Position numbers and translations under genes: made by a program | From: Glutinoglossum americanum | Lineage: Eukaryota > Ascomycota > Geoglossomycetes > Geoglossales > Geoglossaceae | NCBI GenBank assembly: GCA_020080175.1 | Contig: JAGHQL010000037.1 | Span: 97,489 to 161,488 of the forward strand | Direction of reading: 5' to 3' | Length of the DNA: 64,000 nt | Part shown: positions 45,711 to 56,864 of the stretch, in pieces | Numbering within the stretch: the stretch's first letter is position 1 | Layout of the letters: every line of letters starts with the position of its first letter | Notes under the pieces: model-generated | What the model was told of the DNA's origin: nothing | Seen by the model: only the letters and a program-made list of their open reading frames with translations | Databases searched by the model: none

Positions 45711-46975
45711 GGTTCATATAGTTGGGGAAGCGTCCACTATTCGCTCCCCTTTCACATTCTCCACCCCCCCTCCAACCTACTTCTACCCAAGTATAAGTCA
45801 GTAGATTCGCATTCCACTATCATCCGCTTTCCTCTGCAGAAGTTACAAATGCTCCCGCTATCCATAAGAAGCTGACCCTTTTTGTTTGTTCCCTTTGCCC
45901 TCCCTCCTTTCCCCCCTAGTATTAATAGAGATCATGTCTTTCTTGTTTGTTTTCCTCCTCCCTTACCACTAGTGTCCTGTCCTGTTTTCGTTTCGCAAAC
46001 GTACGGAGCGAGGAACGGCAGGGGGAAATGAAAGGTGAAATCTTTGATTTTGCGTGGATGGACTGAGCGGGCTTCAAACGGATACTTTATAGCTACGGGG
46101 TGCCTATGTGCGAGTGTGCTTGTGCGAGCGTGCTTTATTTTGTCATTTAGATCTCCCAACAGCAGGGCTCCCAAAATGCAGAAAGTATTCGCTATGAAGT
46201 GTATGCAAACACCGGCACCGGTAGTGGCCCAGAAGCGCACCTGTTTTATTTACCCAAGATACTGCAAAAAACCTACCTGAACACCACAAGAGTTAGCACG
46301 CGAGACTCTACAGTGTCGTCCGTCGGGACCCTCATCACTGCAAGAACCCTCCCGACGACCACCGATGCATCATAGAGCATACATTTGAGAGGCTCCTATG
46401 GCCATAGGCATGCTCCCCCCAGGGGCCACTGTTGAATCACCGTAGCTTAAGATGGACTCCCACAACCATAGTCATGCCGTCGGGAAATAAAATAAAAAAA
46501 AAGACAGGCAAAAAAGAAATGCCCTTGAAAATCGGTGCGGAATATCGAAATCGTAGAAATTCATCTCAACGGGTGTCCTTTTAAGCTTTCGTTTTCTCGG
46601 TGTCGTCTGCAGGTAAGAAGTGTATGGCTCCGCGCCCTCCCCGCATTCGAGATATTTCTATCTGGGCGCTGGTAATCCCACCGGTATGGTAGCCCCACTG
46701 TGTCCCCACCGCAGGGGAAGTGGTAACATCACCAGGTTTTAGTTAAATAATGCCTAAGTCCCCCGAGCCGCTCGAGCCGCCGTCCTACATTTGATAATTC
46801 TGATTTTTAAGTAATCTTATTCCTCCTCTGGACTACATTTACTACGGCATCATGGATGACCACACCACTGAAATGGAAACTACACTATATGAAAGGTTCG
46901 ACCCCCCCCCCTATCTGACCAAAAAACAAGGAGTCTCTTTTTCCCTTACCTTTATAGAGAATTAACTAACACAAG
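45711..46975. other. intergenic region, 1.3 kb
   Basis: SidB 3' UTR (T/C-rich from about 45,720) and the upstream region of the small RING gene. There is a C run at about 46,903-46,912. No other gene was recognised. Confidence 0.5.
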
Positions 46976-47353
46976 ATGGCTCACCCCCCACCGGAAATTA
47001 CAACGATCGAAGGAGTCCAAGCCTGGTATGATCGCCTCTCTTATGCTCAACATAGCTCAGTTGCTAGGAGCATGTGTTCCCGCGATTGCGTCCCCGCCAC
47101 TCCAATTGACTCATGCCACCGATGCCCCATCTGCCTCAGTCTGCTCTGGCATGCCGTGAGGACACCATGTGGCCACATCTGCACATACAGCCTTGTCTCA
47201 GCACTAAGGGTCTCACGCACCTGTCCCCTCGACCGGAGGCCCCTTCCGCAACCTCTAATCATGAGTTCTTTCCCCCTTAAATACCCCATGACAATCCTGG
47301 ATCAAGGAGGTTTCGTGAAGTCCAGGCGTTCAAAGCTTGTGGAGCATTTCTAA
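46976..47353 (+). CDS. small protein with degenerate RING finger
   Basis: A single exon of 125 residues. A RING-like core runs from about residue 50 to 87: CPIC, TPCGHIC, then CPLDR, flanked by a helical N terminus and a C terminus of no known type. The finger is abnormal. The Cys after CGH comes one residue early (CGHIC rather than CGHxxC), the sixth ligand is missing (TYSL), and the last Cys is Asp, which can serve as a ligand in TRAF-type RINGs. It may be a diverged ubiquitin ligase, or a decaying copy; expression is unproven. It lies between SidB and the convergent RRM gene. An ATG in good context and an uninterrupted frame support a real gene, but homologues are not known to me. Confidence 0.65.
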   Translation: MAHPPPEITTIEGVQAWYDRLSYAQHSSVARSMCSRDCVPATPIDSCHRCPICLSLLWHAVRTPCGHICTYSLVSALRVSRTCPLDRRPLPQPLIMSSFPLKYPMTILDQGGFVKSRRSKLVEHF

Positions 47354-48137
47354 GCCTCAAGGGCCCTGAGGCGCAAGCTTTGGCGGAATTGAGAGCCAGG
47401 CGTCCCTTTCACGGATCGGAGGGAGGAGATCAAAGCTGGAGAAGGGAGGGTCGAGACCACACACTAGCTTAGTACGTTCATCTATCTCCATTGAACCCCG
47501 TAAACGAAGGGAGAAAGAACTTTAAAAAAAACGCTTTAGAACCTCCGGCATGCAACTTACGCAAGGGAGTGCGGGGGTTAAGTGAAGGAGTACGCAAGAC
47601 CACGCGATGGGCGACTTATGGCAGTTTAAAAGGTAGAAAGGGCGAATAGAGCATAGATACAGAATTTAACTGATTGCTAGCTAGGGGCATGGCGCATCTA
47701 GGAGTCTATATGTGCTCCCAGGTGTCAAAGGAGAGGATGGAGAGGAGGCGGGATCCGGCAGCCCCCGAGCTGTGTGGATCTATTGGGTCCGTATGGGGTA
47801 TAAACGTAATATACGAAATCAAGTGGGTTGCAGGTATCACGCCTCTGATCAGTATGCTCTGAGGAACCGCCTCATAATGGTGACGAATACCGGCGACAAA
47901 TACGGGTGGTTCAGGAGTGAAGCCGATTCAGGTAGTTTCGGCACATATGGGGTGCACTCAAAAGCCACGACCGCTACATGTACCGCGAAATTACCGCGGT
48001 CTCGCGAAGCAGAGCTGCCAAACCGGCCTTGGATTTTATTTTTTTTATGGCTCAACTTTTGTCCCTTGTTGCTTAGTTACACCCCTTGGCTCTCTAATCG
48101 CCTGCCTTCCGCACTGCCCAACGTAGTCCCCACGCGA
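47354..48137. other. convergent intergenic region
   Basis: Lies between the stop codons of the small RING gene (+) and the RRM gene (-). A 178-codon plus-strand open frame at 47,712-48,248 runs into the RRM gene antisense and has no motif. No gene is called. Confidence 0.5.
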
Positions 48138-50773
48138 TCAAAGGCTGGACCTACGCGTGATGCTATTGTCTCTCGACCCAACAAAACCAGATTCGCTGGC
48201 ATTACCACTTCGAGAGGCTGGCTTTGCCTTGAGAACAGGCGAGCGTAAGCCACTAGTCTCCTCCCCTTCATTGTACCTGTTCTGACCTCTTAAGTATTTT
48301 TTATCCTTCATCCCTCTCTTGCCCTTCTTTGGCGACTTTGGCAACCTGGCCCCACCGCTACCGTGACCTCCGTGAGCGAAAGCTGCGGGCGAGCTCGGGG
48401 GTGGAAAGTTGAGTTTGTCATCTGTGGGATCTCCGTGATAGGGGTGGGGGCAGGAGTTCCCAATGTCACAACCATTAAGCACTATGCGCCCATGGGTTGA
48501 ACGCGTCCTCATGGAGTTGCTTGGTTCTCCATTTCCGGTAGCGGAATCTGGAGTCCAGTTTTCAGATTGCTGTGGAACCTGGATGTGTAGCGGCTGAGGC
48601 CGTTGGCCAGTCATATGGTTCTCATCCCTACGAGGCGGAGAGAGGTGGTCCACAACCCCCACAGAACTTGTGTGGGCGCGATGAATAGCCCTACGGGGTG
48701 CATTCCCAGCCTGGGGTCCAAGTGGTGAATCTGTGTTGTTTCCAAATGTCTTGCGGGTTGTCCGGTCTGTAAACTCCCTGTTCGGGCGTTTGGGTTCGAC
48801 GACTAGAGCGTGATTATCTAGGACAAACCCATTCAAGCCTGCGATGGCCGCATTTCGAGCGTTAGTCTCAAAAAAGCTATAAAACGTTAACACCCTAAAT
48901 GGTTCTTAACAAACGATAACGGGAGATCTTACTTAATGATTGCGAAACAGCTCGGAGCAGCCTTCAAGTACGTGTTTGCGACCGGGCCAAATGGGTGGAA
49001 CAAATCGAATAGCTTCTCCCTAGTAATATTGGGTGGAAGATGGCTAACAAACACAGAACAGGAAGGGTCTGACCCGGACTTGTGTGGCAGTCCTCTATTG
49101 TTGTAGTAATTTGCGTTTTGAATTTCATCTAGCCTATCCGTGTTGGCATACTGGGCCTGGTTAGTGCTATCAAATAACGGTGCTCTCCCGGTATTTCCGA
49201 CCTCGGATGGAGTAGCACTATGCGACGAAAATTGGCCGTCATTATGGTTGTTATAGGCGCTCCATTCTGGTTGGTTTGCTTGATTCGTATTCTGGCCATG
49301 ATAACCACCGGCACTGCTGCCTTCACCAGAGAGAGTCAACTGGATGAACCTGAGCTCATCGGGGTTCAGCTCGCTCAAACCATTTTCGACGGACGAGCTC
49401 TTCGCTGCGAATTTGCCGTCACCGGTACTGCCATGGTGCGGCTCGTGAAGTGCAGGACCCGGCTCTAGAAGCCTGACATCGCAAGGTATGTAGGAGGGGT
49501 CGTGGGTATTGACTACTGGGTTGGGTCTATTATATTGAGGGAAATGTTTATTTTCCGTATGTGTTATCGGGTGGCCTTTAACTGGCCAAGCACTGCCGTT
49601 GATGCCATGGTTTGGAGGCATGTTGTTGAGAGACAGTCGCGGGTGGTGCATTGGGCCGGCATCTCCAAAAGCGACACCTGGTCCAGTGTTGTGACTGTAT
49701 CCACTGTGTGCGAGAGAAGCCACCGTAAATGGTGTTGGTGGAGTGAGGGTCCGATTTTGGACACTGTCGAAACGAGCATTGTCAAGGTCGAGCTTAAGGC
49801 GAGGGGGCGCTCGAGATCTCCGTGCCGCAACAGATCCATGGTGATGAAGGGGATCCCCAAAAGCATTTTGACTTAGGTCTGGTGGGAACCTTGGTGACGG
49901 CAGTGGTCCTCTTATATCCCGCGCTCCACCAGGAGGGGAGAACTGGCTAAATTGGCTATCTATTGATCTATAGGCCACTTGTTGAGGACTGCTGTGGACG
50001 CTCATCCATTGGTACCCATCTTGCGTTTGGCCCATTGGCGGCTGGTAGCTACCCCAGCTTCCACTTGAGATCATGCTCGGTGTGTACACTGGTGAGGTAA
50101 CACTGATATATCGATGCTGATGGGGGCTAGTGACTTGAGAATTTGGGTATGGCTGGGGGGGTAATCGGTGACCAGTCGTGGCGAATTTAGCGGGATGCGG
50201 AGCTTTATTCTGGCGTCCTTGAGAATTTCGAGCCCAAACTATTCATAAAAGTTAATAAAAAGAGTTAAAAGGTCAAAGGCGGATGGCTCATTGCTTACCT
50301 CCAGAGCCTCTCCGTCCTTTATTCTCCACCTTAAGATCCTTTAGTCTTAAGAAAACATCAAGGAGCCATTCCTCCCCAACTCCGTTCGTTTCATCTTCGG
50401 TAAAGAAGCCCACTACCTCCGTTTCATGTTCAAGAGCCGCAAAACGGTTAATGTTGGCCCGGCTCCAGTCCATCGCAAACATAGTGATTCGCTCTCTGCG
50501 GATTGTATTCTCGTATGCCAATTGCTTGAGAACAGACCATAGGAACTCTCTGCCTTGAACATGGACATCTAAGTCGTCGAAGTAATCACTGACATCGAAT
50601 GAGTGGTTGATGAGTTTGCAAACAAGCGGCCATCTCTCTCTGAGCGTCGTTCCAAAGACATGCTTGTCCAATTCCTGATTTGAGCGGACAATGGTAGAAG
50701 GGAGGGGTTCTTCTAAAGGCCGAGGAGGATATTGTCCCAGGTTAGTAGAAAGAAAAGCCCGTGGCATTGTCAT
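48138..50773 (-). CDS. RNA-binding protein with one RRM, long disordered regions
   Basis: Three exons: 50299-50773, 48933-50238 and 48138-48876, giving 839 residues with consistent phases. Residues 1-155 form a compact, partly helical domain (ELDKHVFGTTLRERWPLV, FLWSVLKQLAYENTIRRER) that I do not recognise. A long Gly/Ser/Pro/Asn-rich region follows. One RRM lies at about 552-620: RNP2 VFVSHL at 554-559 and RNP1 SCFAIINF at 588-595, the latter built across intron 2, ending ALVVEPKRPNRE. The C-terminal 200 residues are basic and disordered (KSPKKGKRGMKDKKY). Such proteins often regulate mRNA translation or granules; no specific role is shown. The start ATG is followed closely by a second (MTM). 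Confidence 0.9.
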
Positions 50774-51711
50774 ATCTTATGCGCATGAATTAGTAGAAAT
50801 GACGTGCTCGAACTGTGCTGCGATTGCTGCTGCCAATTCGGGAGGCTATGACAGAAAAGGCGTATGATAAGAAGAGGAAGTCGTATCGCTAGCAAGAAAA
50901 CACGATCGAATCCCGAAGAATGAAGGTGAATGGCGAAACCGAATGGCTTGCAAGAGGACACGTGCTAGAAGGTTGTGTGGTGCTAACAGGCACGGTTTGT
51001 TGTGCCGAAGGTTGAGGATGAGAAAGAGGAAGAAGCTGCTAGAGAGCAAGTGCAAGATGCAGAATTGAGTGCCGAGGGGAGATGTGTGCAAGATAACACA
51101 GAATGTGAAAGTAAATGAGGAATTCAGGGAGGAGTACGCGAAAGATAGCACAGCCAGCACTGAAATGTATCAAGCCAGGGGAGGAGTTTTCTATTGGCGG
51201 CTCTGATGGTGTTACTGACGGTCTTGCTGGGACGAGAAAGCAATAGAACTTCTACTGCCGAGCGAGAATATTCCAAATTGAATAGCCACACTGGTCACGA
51301 GATGCTTCCAACTTCTTTAGAGCAGAAGTTGGGCATCTTAGTGATGGAAATTCTAGACTTAGAAGTTAACACTAGAAAGGCGTAAAGCTAGATTCGAAAA
51401 CGCCCAAAGTATTAAATATTTCAGGACAATCAGACCCATGCAATCCTCCAATAGCAAACCTCAACAACTTGGGCTCTTGTATAAATTGACCATAAGCAAG
51501 CAGTAAAAGACGAATGATTAAGACTGTTGGAGCCTTGTCTGGTTCTGGGGTCTAGCAGCGATGCCAGGGTAACGCTCATTACCCTGACTACTACCTCCAT
51601 GTGATGCGCATGATAATATATAAGCATGCTCAAATGTCCCCAGGTAGTGAGTCGCGCGATATTCATATAATTTGCCCGAGACTAGAGGTGGCAAAATATG
51701 AATATCTTTTT
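50774..51711. other. intergenic region, 0.9 kb
   Basis: The left part (50,774 to about 51,150) is the RRM gene's upstream region, pyrimidine-rich in its sense direction. The right part is the 3' flank of the DUF1687 gene. No gene was recognised. Confidence 0.5.
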
Positions 51712-52298
51712 TCAATTCTTAGGTAGTGTTTCAAGCATCTTGAGTATCTCTGATTCATCCTCTCCAATGACTGGGTGGAATGCTGTTAGGATAATCGTTT
51801 GTTTTGGGAATCTCAATAGGAAGGATTCTCACCTGCTCTCCCATTATTCCAATCCACAATCTCCAAATCCAAGTTAGCGCTCGCCCATGGCTGACAAAGG
51901 GCCTAAAACTTGCTCACCAACGGCCTCTGAAAGGTATTTGAATCTTGCTTCAGCATTCTCATCGCGTCCGCCTCACCCCTCGCCCCTTTCACAATTTCCC
52001 CTACCCTCCTCGCTCCAACGTACTCCAAGATACTCCTTAACTGGTCAACTGTAGGGGGTTCTTCCGTGACATTGAGCTCAAATTCCTGGCGGCCAGTCTG
52101 TACCGAATTGTTACTTGCTTGATCTTGAGCTGCAGCTTCACCAGCATTTGACGATGCTTGTTTGAGGAGATTGAGCACCCGAACGCTAGAGGCGATGGTA
52201 GGGCGGTGGAAGAGTGTAATTACATCAAGAGTTTTGTGCTGGACTAACAATCAGTCAGTGAGCTGTGAGAAGAAGGCGGGCCTTACAAAGCGGAACAT
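51712..52298 (-). CDS. DUF1687 / Fmp46-like thioredoxin-fold redox protein
   Basis: Four exons: 52287-52298, 51918-52238, 51833-51860 and 51712-51770, giving 139 residues, the normal size of this family. It reads MFRFHKTLDVITLFHRP, then helical SVRVLNLLKQASS, PPTVDQLRSILEYVG, TFQRPLIVDWNNGRAVIGEDESEILKMLE, matching fungal DUF1687 proteins such as yeast Fmp46, a predicted mitochondrial redox protein with a glutaredoxin/arsenate-reductase-like fold. Exon 1 is 12 nt (MFRF) and exon 3 is 28 nt. Three splice acceptors are needed: CCAG for exon 2 (the nearer TTAG would break the frame), GGAG and CCCAG. It is divergent from NUP53, with 260 bp between starts. Confidence 0.88.
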
Positions 52299-52558
52299 TT
52301 TAATAGTTTCTAGGCTGAATAAATTCAGTGTTGGTGCTTTCTATGGATGAATGACGTCGGGAATCCAGCAGTGAGTTATGGACTTGGTTGGCCCGGAAAC
52401 GAATGTTAGCGAATCTTGGCGTATTTTCTTACTTTCATCTCACCAGCTCCAAATCTCGATCCGCCGGGGATAGATCGCCAAAGAAGAATACTAATCGCCT
52501 TCTGAGCAAAGAAGGGCAAATAGAAAGCACCACTAAAGCTTAGAAATTTATAGTCAAG
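52299..52558. promoter_or_regulatory. shared divergent promoter, DUF1687 gene / NUP53
   Basis: 260 bp lie between the two start codons. No clear TATA element or known factor site was seen. Confidence 0.55.
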
Positions 52559-54001
52559 ATGCCTATTGTGCTCCATGCAGTTCCTCCGGAGGAGAGAGCC
52601 GTTGGTGCTGATGGGAAGCAAAAGCCGTTTGCCATCGTCGAGAGAGCGCCGTAAGTTATCTAACAGACAACTTTGCAATCTCTTATAGCTGACATCTGGG
52701 TGGAAAGTTTGCTCGATGGAGAAGAGTCCCTACGCTTCAAGAGGACTCCGTCTGGGAACCGCGCCACAGGAAGCTTCGGGCGATCTAAACGACAGTCAAC
52801 CCGAACGAGAACTGCGCCTTTCAAAGATGACTGGAATCTAACCACTACTGACGACATGTGGAAGAACTTCCTCACGAAGCAAACTGAAGCACATCAACAA
52901 GAACAACAGCGCAATGCTACCCTGTCCCAGTCGGCCTCTCAGAACCTGATCACTTCAACAGCCTCTGCCTCTCAAACGAACACCGCAACAGCCGGGACGT
53001 CAGCCGCTACACCAGCGGGCCCTAAGAGCGACATGCATGAGCCCACAGAGGTCATACTACGTGGCTTTCAGCCCTCAAGATCCTACGCCGCCATCGACAA
53101 ATACGAAAAGATCGGCGGCATGATCTGCGAGGACTTCCCTCGCACTGAATTCGACAACCCAAGCCGCGACCCCGCCATCCTCAGAGACCGCCCTCTCACG
53201 CGAGAGGAGCTGAAAAAGGCAAATGCCTTAGCGATGGGCGAGCACTGGATTAAAGTTACGTTCGAGTCACGATATGCAGCCGAACGAGCTCTCAGAGCGT
53301 CGCCGCAGGAGATCTACGGACACTGGGTGTACGCAGAACCCTATAAGGGGGTCCCGCTTCCTGCCTCAGAAGACTACAAGATACCAGCCAATGATCGGGA
53401 GAACCCCCCTCCACCGCCAAGACAAGGAAGTTCGTTTCAGACGGCGACAGCGCCTCTGAACCTGCCAGCGGATAAAGGCACAAGCGGAAGGACCACCTCC
53501 TCCACCCTCCCTCGCTCTTTTACTACGGGCTCCCTACAAGCCACATCGCCCGCCACCTCATCCGCCACCTCCTCCGCCATCAGTCCTCTCTCTTCCTCCC
53601 TCCCCACCCCAACTCACCGCCGCACCCGCTCATCGTCAACCACCCTCCCGCCACCAACCCTCCAACCCACCGCCCAAACACACCCCGAACTCTTCTGCCG
53701 GCGCATCCCCACGGCGCGACGCGTCCAGCTCCTCCCGGCGGAACAAGCCGTGCTCCCAAAACCCTCATGGTTCTCTCTCCTCCTCGCGAACCTCGGAATG
53801 GCGGCTCTGTTCGGCGGCCTGGAGGAGTGTAATAGGTTGGAAGATGGCAGGTTCGATTGGGCGAATTCAAGCTGGTATTGGAGGCTCTGGTGGTGCTTGG
53901 AGGTCGTGCTGGGCGGGAATTTTACCGGGACTAGGTATGGGTGGGCGGAAGGGCCGGGGGAACCGAATGTTGGGCCGGATGGGACGGTATATCCGTCGTG
54001 A
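52559..54001 (+). CDS. NUP53: nucleoporin NUP53/NUP35 (MPPN domain)
   Basis: Two exons: 52559-52650 and 52708-54001, giving 461 residues. The N terminus (MPIVLHAVPPEE) and the motif GSFGRSKRQSTRTRTAP match fungal Nup53. The atypical RRM (MPPN) domain is at about 146-245: EVILRGFQPSRSYAAIDKYEKIGG, then GEHWIKVTFESRYAAERAL and GHWVYAEPYKG. The Ser/Thr/Pro-rich stretch and a hydrophobic C-terminal segment (PSWFSLLLANLGMAALFGG) fit membrane attachment. Nup53 is an inner-ring nucleoporin that links Nup170/Nup192 complexes to the pore membrane and helps mitotic pore changes. The intron needs the second acceptor (GGAAAG, 52,707); the nearer TTATAG (52,688) gives an immediate stop. Confidence 0.89.
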
Positions 54002-54910
54002 GGGGGGGTTTGGTTTGTTGTAGCGCTTGCTATTTTTACCAGTGGTCGCGAGCATTTTCTTCCGCCGTCCGCTTTTGTTATCCTGTTCTCTGCAGTAGCG
54101 CTGTGAGAGATGGTGGATCCTCCGTTCCCGAATACATAAATATGATATTCCCATGTATTATTTCTCCCATCTCTTAGCCCCCACATCATCACCTATTATA
54201 GCTTCCCGGTATGGCCTCTTTTAGTCACGTGATATCACATGCCAACTGTCACGGACGGAAGCCCCGCCTGCGCGGGGGCACCCCGGGTCTGCTGCCGAGG
54301 GGTTTTTAGATGATCGCCACTATATCTTACGTGCGATTTATCACGTTGCCCGTCTTTCTATATGGTGGCAGGAGCCTGCAGGTACGTGATGATGCGATAT
54401 GTCACGGTCTGTTTATTGAAGCAAGCATTTCCGAACCGCTAAGATAGCTATGTATGAAAGGTGTTTACGGTTCACCCCACCTGGCCGGCCGTATGATCAT
54501 TATGGGTGAAAAAGGGGGATCATGTGGAAGGGGAAAAGTTCAAGAGGATTGAAGAGTGTGTAAGTGAAGATGGTGATAGTGACATAAATGGGAGGCGCTC
54601 TGTTTTGTTTTACATTTCTTTTTTTTTTAAAGTTTTTGATTTATGAAAGTGTTAACGAACAGTCAACAACACCAGAAGTGTTTCACCATTTTAATCAATC
54701 CTGAAGAGAGGTTGTTGCTTATAGAAGTGGAGTTTGAGTGCAAAAATGTCGCCAAGATAACCCAAGTCGTAGTCGCCATGCTTCCGACCCGACATCCTGG
54801 ATGGGGGGTGAGCCGCGAATTTCCAGTGCGGCTGGCCAGAAGATTACATGTCCGTTCAATAAGGGAAGACCCAATTCGTACTTTGTCAAGATTCCTTAAG
54901 AGAGTCTCTC
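54002..54910. other. convergent intergenic region
   Basis: Two 3' flanks meet here, from NUP53 (+) and the DUF262 gene (-). It contains an 8-bp TCACGTGA E-box palindrome near 54,225 and a T run at about 54,620. No gene was recognised. Confidence 0.5.
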
Positions 54911-56864
54911 CTACTCCGAATCAGCATGCCTCTTCCTCTTAAAGAGCATCTGCCTCGCCCCATCCGCTGTCGTGATTGGCAGCCGCTTGCGTTTGGCATT
55001 TGAAGCACTGCTGCTGTCGATCGTCATGGGCGCTTGAGGTACCCTACGTGGATGAGTTGGGCGTGGGGGTTCGTCGTCCGAGGAGGCTGCGGGTGACGAA
55101 GACGAGCTTCGCATGGTGCTTACGGGGATAGGTCCTTTAGGAGGGGGAGGGTGGTGTGGAAGACTCGTCTTCGTTTTTGGGATACGGGGGGCCGTGGCGG
55201 GGATTACGGATGAGCTAGCTGCTGGGGCGTTATGGGCATGGGTACCGCCCTTCTTCCCCTTAGCTGGCGGAGCAGAGTTTACATTTGCGGCGGTCTTGGG
55301 AGTAGCCTTGGGCTTAGCTTTGCCAGCGCTAGTGCCCGCAGTGTTTGCCTTGGATTTAGTGATCTTTCGTGGGGTGCCGTTTTGCCCTCCGCTCCCGGAA
55401 GCTCCTGCTGTACCGCCGCCGCCGCCTGGTCTCCAATGCGGCGTGATACCATGGTCTGTCCAGGGTCCCGATTCTCCTCGCAAAGCCACTAGGTGCTCAA
55501 GGAACTCCCAGCAGTCACGCCAGCATTTCGCATTCGTCCGAAGATCGAGGTTTCTTCGCCTGAGCCAAAGGCGTAGCGCAACTATGTCCCCTCTGAGCAT
55601 GGTCAGAGTTCGGTTGTGCCCATACCTATACAGCAACATGCCGACAGTCAAAAACTCGATTGGCGAAAATTTCCTGGCGACCTTATAATTGTTGTTCTGG
55701 AAAATCTCAGGTTCATTCTGTCTAATTTTATCCCAGAGCTGAAAGATCCAGGCAATACGATTGATGTTTTCGTTGGTGCACTTGTCCCCCTCGTTCTTGA
55801 CGAACTTCTTCAAGCTTGGAGCATTGGCTTGGAGCGCAGGGGTATCGACAGCCCGTCGGTCCATTTTGGTGTCGACAGTCTCCAGCTCCGTGACCTGAGC
55901 CATCACAGCCAGGATATTGCGGAAACCGGACGCCCGCTGATTGTGGGCCACTTTGAAGAGAGTTAGTTAAGATTCGGGGGAACCCTCTCGGGGCATGCAG
56001 GGAAGAACCGCAGAACTCACGGGAAACGACGTCCTTAAAGTCTTCTTCGCAGTCCAAGGCAAAGTCTTGCCATGGCCCTTTCTGTGCCTTCAGCTTTTCG
56101 GCCTCGCTCAAAACCATTCCCATCTGTACACGTCCAAAGAGGTCTTCCTGTTGTTTATCGCTGAGATTGGAATACTCGATGCAGATAAGCTGTCTTGATA
56201 GGAATCGACTCTTGAATTGGTCATCTAGAAGATTCCTACCACGCCCGCCGACCCGGTTCCACCACCATTTATAGCCCTCTCCGTCGACGCACGGGATTAG
56301 TCCCTGCACGAACCTCAGGACTGACGACAGACGCTGCTTGCCGTCGACGCAGACTCGAACGAACCGGGTTCCCTCCGAATCGGCAACAGGCCGTTCTTCG
56401 ATATTGAAGATGACAGGCGGTATATAAAAGTTTTCGTTCAGAGAATTGATGAGACCTACCTGCCGATCTTGAGTCCAAACCACCTCTCTCTGGTACTCCG
56501 GATTGAGGTCGATTAGACTGTTCTCCAATAGTTCTGTGCGGCACGCTGATTAGCCTTGTAACGCCACCTAACTCTTTTTATAGTTCGCATAAACTTTACC
56601 TAGGAGAAACTCTAGCTTCCGGTGAGTGCTAGTCGGAGTTGGCAATGACTCTTGTATGAAAAAGGTGTTCGAGGTAGCTTCCTCGTCGTCGTCGTAAAGA
56701 TCGTCGTCATCATCCGCAATGGGTGCATTGTTTCCTAAAAGCTCGCTCTTTAGGCCGTTAGGTTCAGCCTTGACCCGTTGCGCTATTGGGCTAGTGGGAG
56801 CCTCTGACTCCCGAAAGAAAAGGCCCGGTTCCGATTGTGGGATAGGCTTGGTTCTGCGGCCCAT
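54911..56864 (-). CDS. DUF262 (GmrSD/ParB-fold) domain protein, fungal
   Basis: Three exons: 56600-56864, 56021-56533 and 54911-55950, giving 605 residues, phases consistent. An acidic disordered N terminus (DDDDDLYDDDEEA) precedes a DUF262 domain from about residue 85: LEFLLELLENSLIDLNPEYQREVVWTQDRQVGLINSL, then the signature VCVDGKQRLSSVLRF with Asp152, matching the DGQQR motif of the family. A helical middle (about 255-400) is followed by a Lys/Pro/Ser-rich tail with NLS-like KRKR runs. In bacteria DUF262 is the NTP-using half of type IV restriction enzymes (GmrSD) and other DNA-processing systems. Eukaryotic copies are conserved but uncharacterised. A nuclear nucleic-acid role is inference. 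Confidence 0.92.

Noticed and set aside
47712-48248. 178-codon plus-strand open frame
   Set aside because: Its 3' part is antisense to the RRM gene and its composition looks random.
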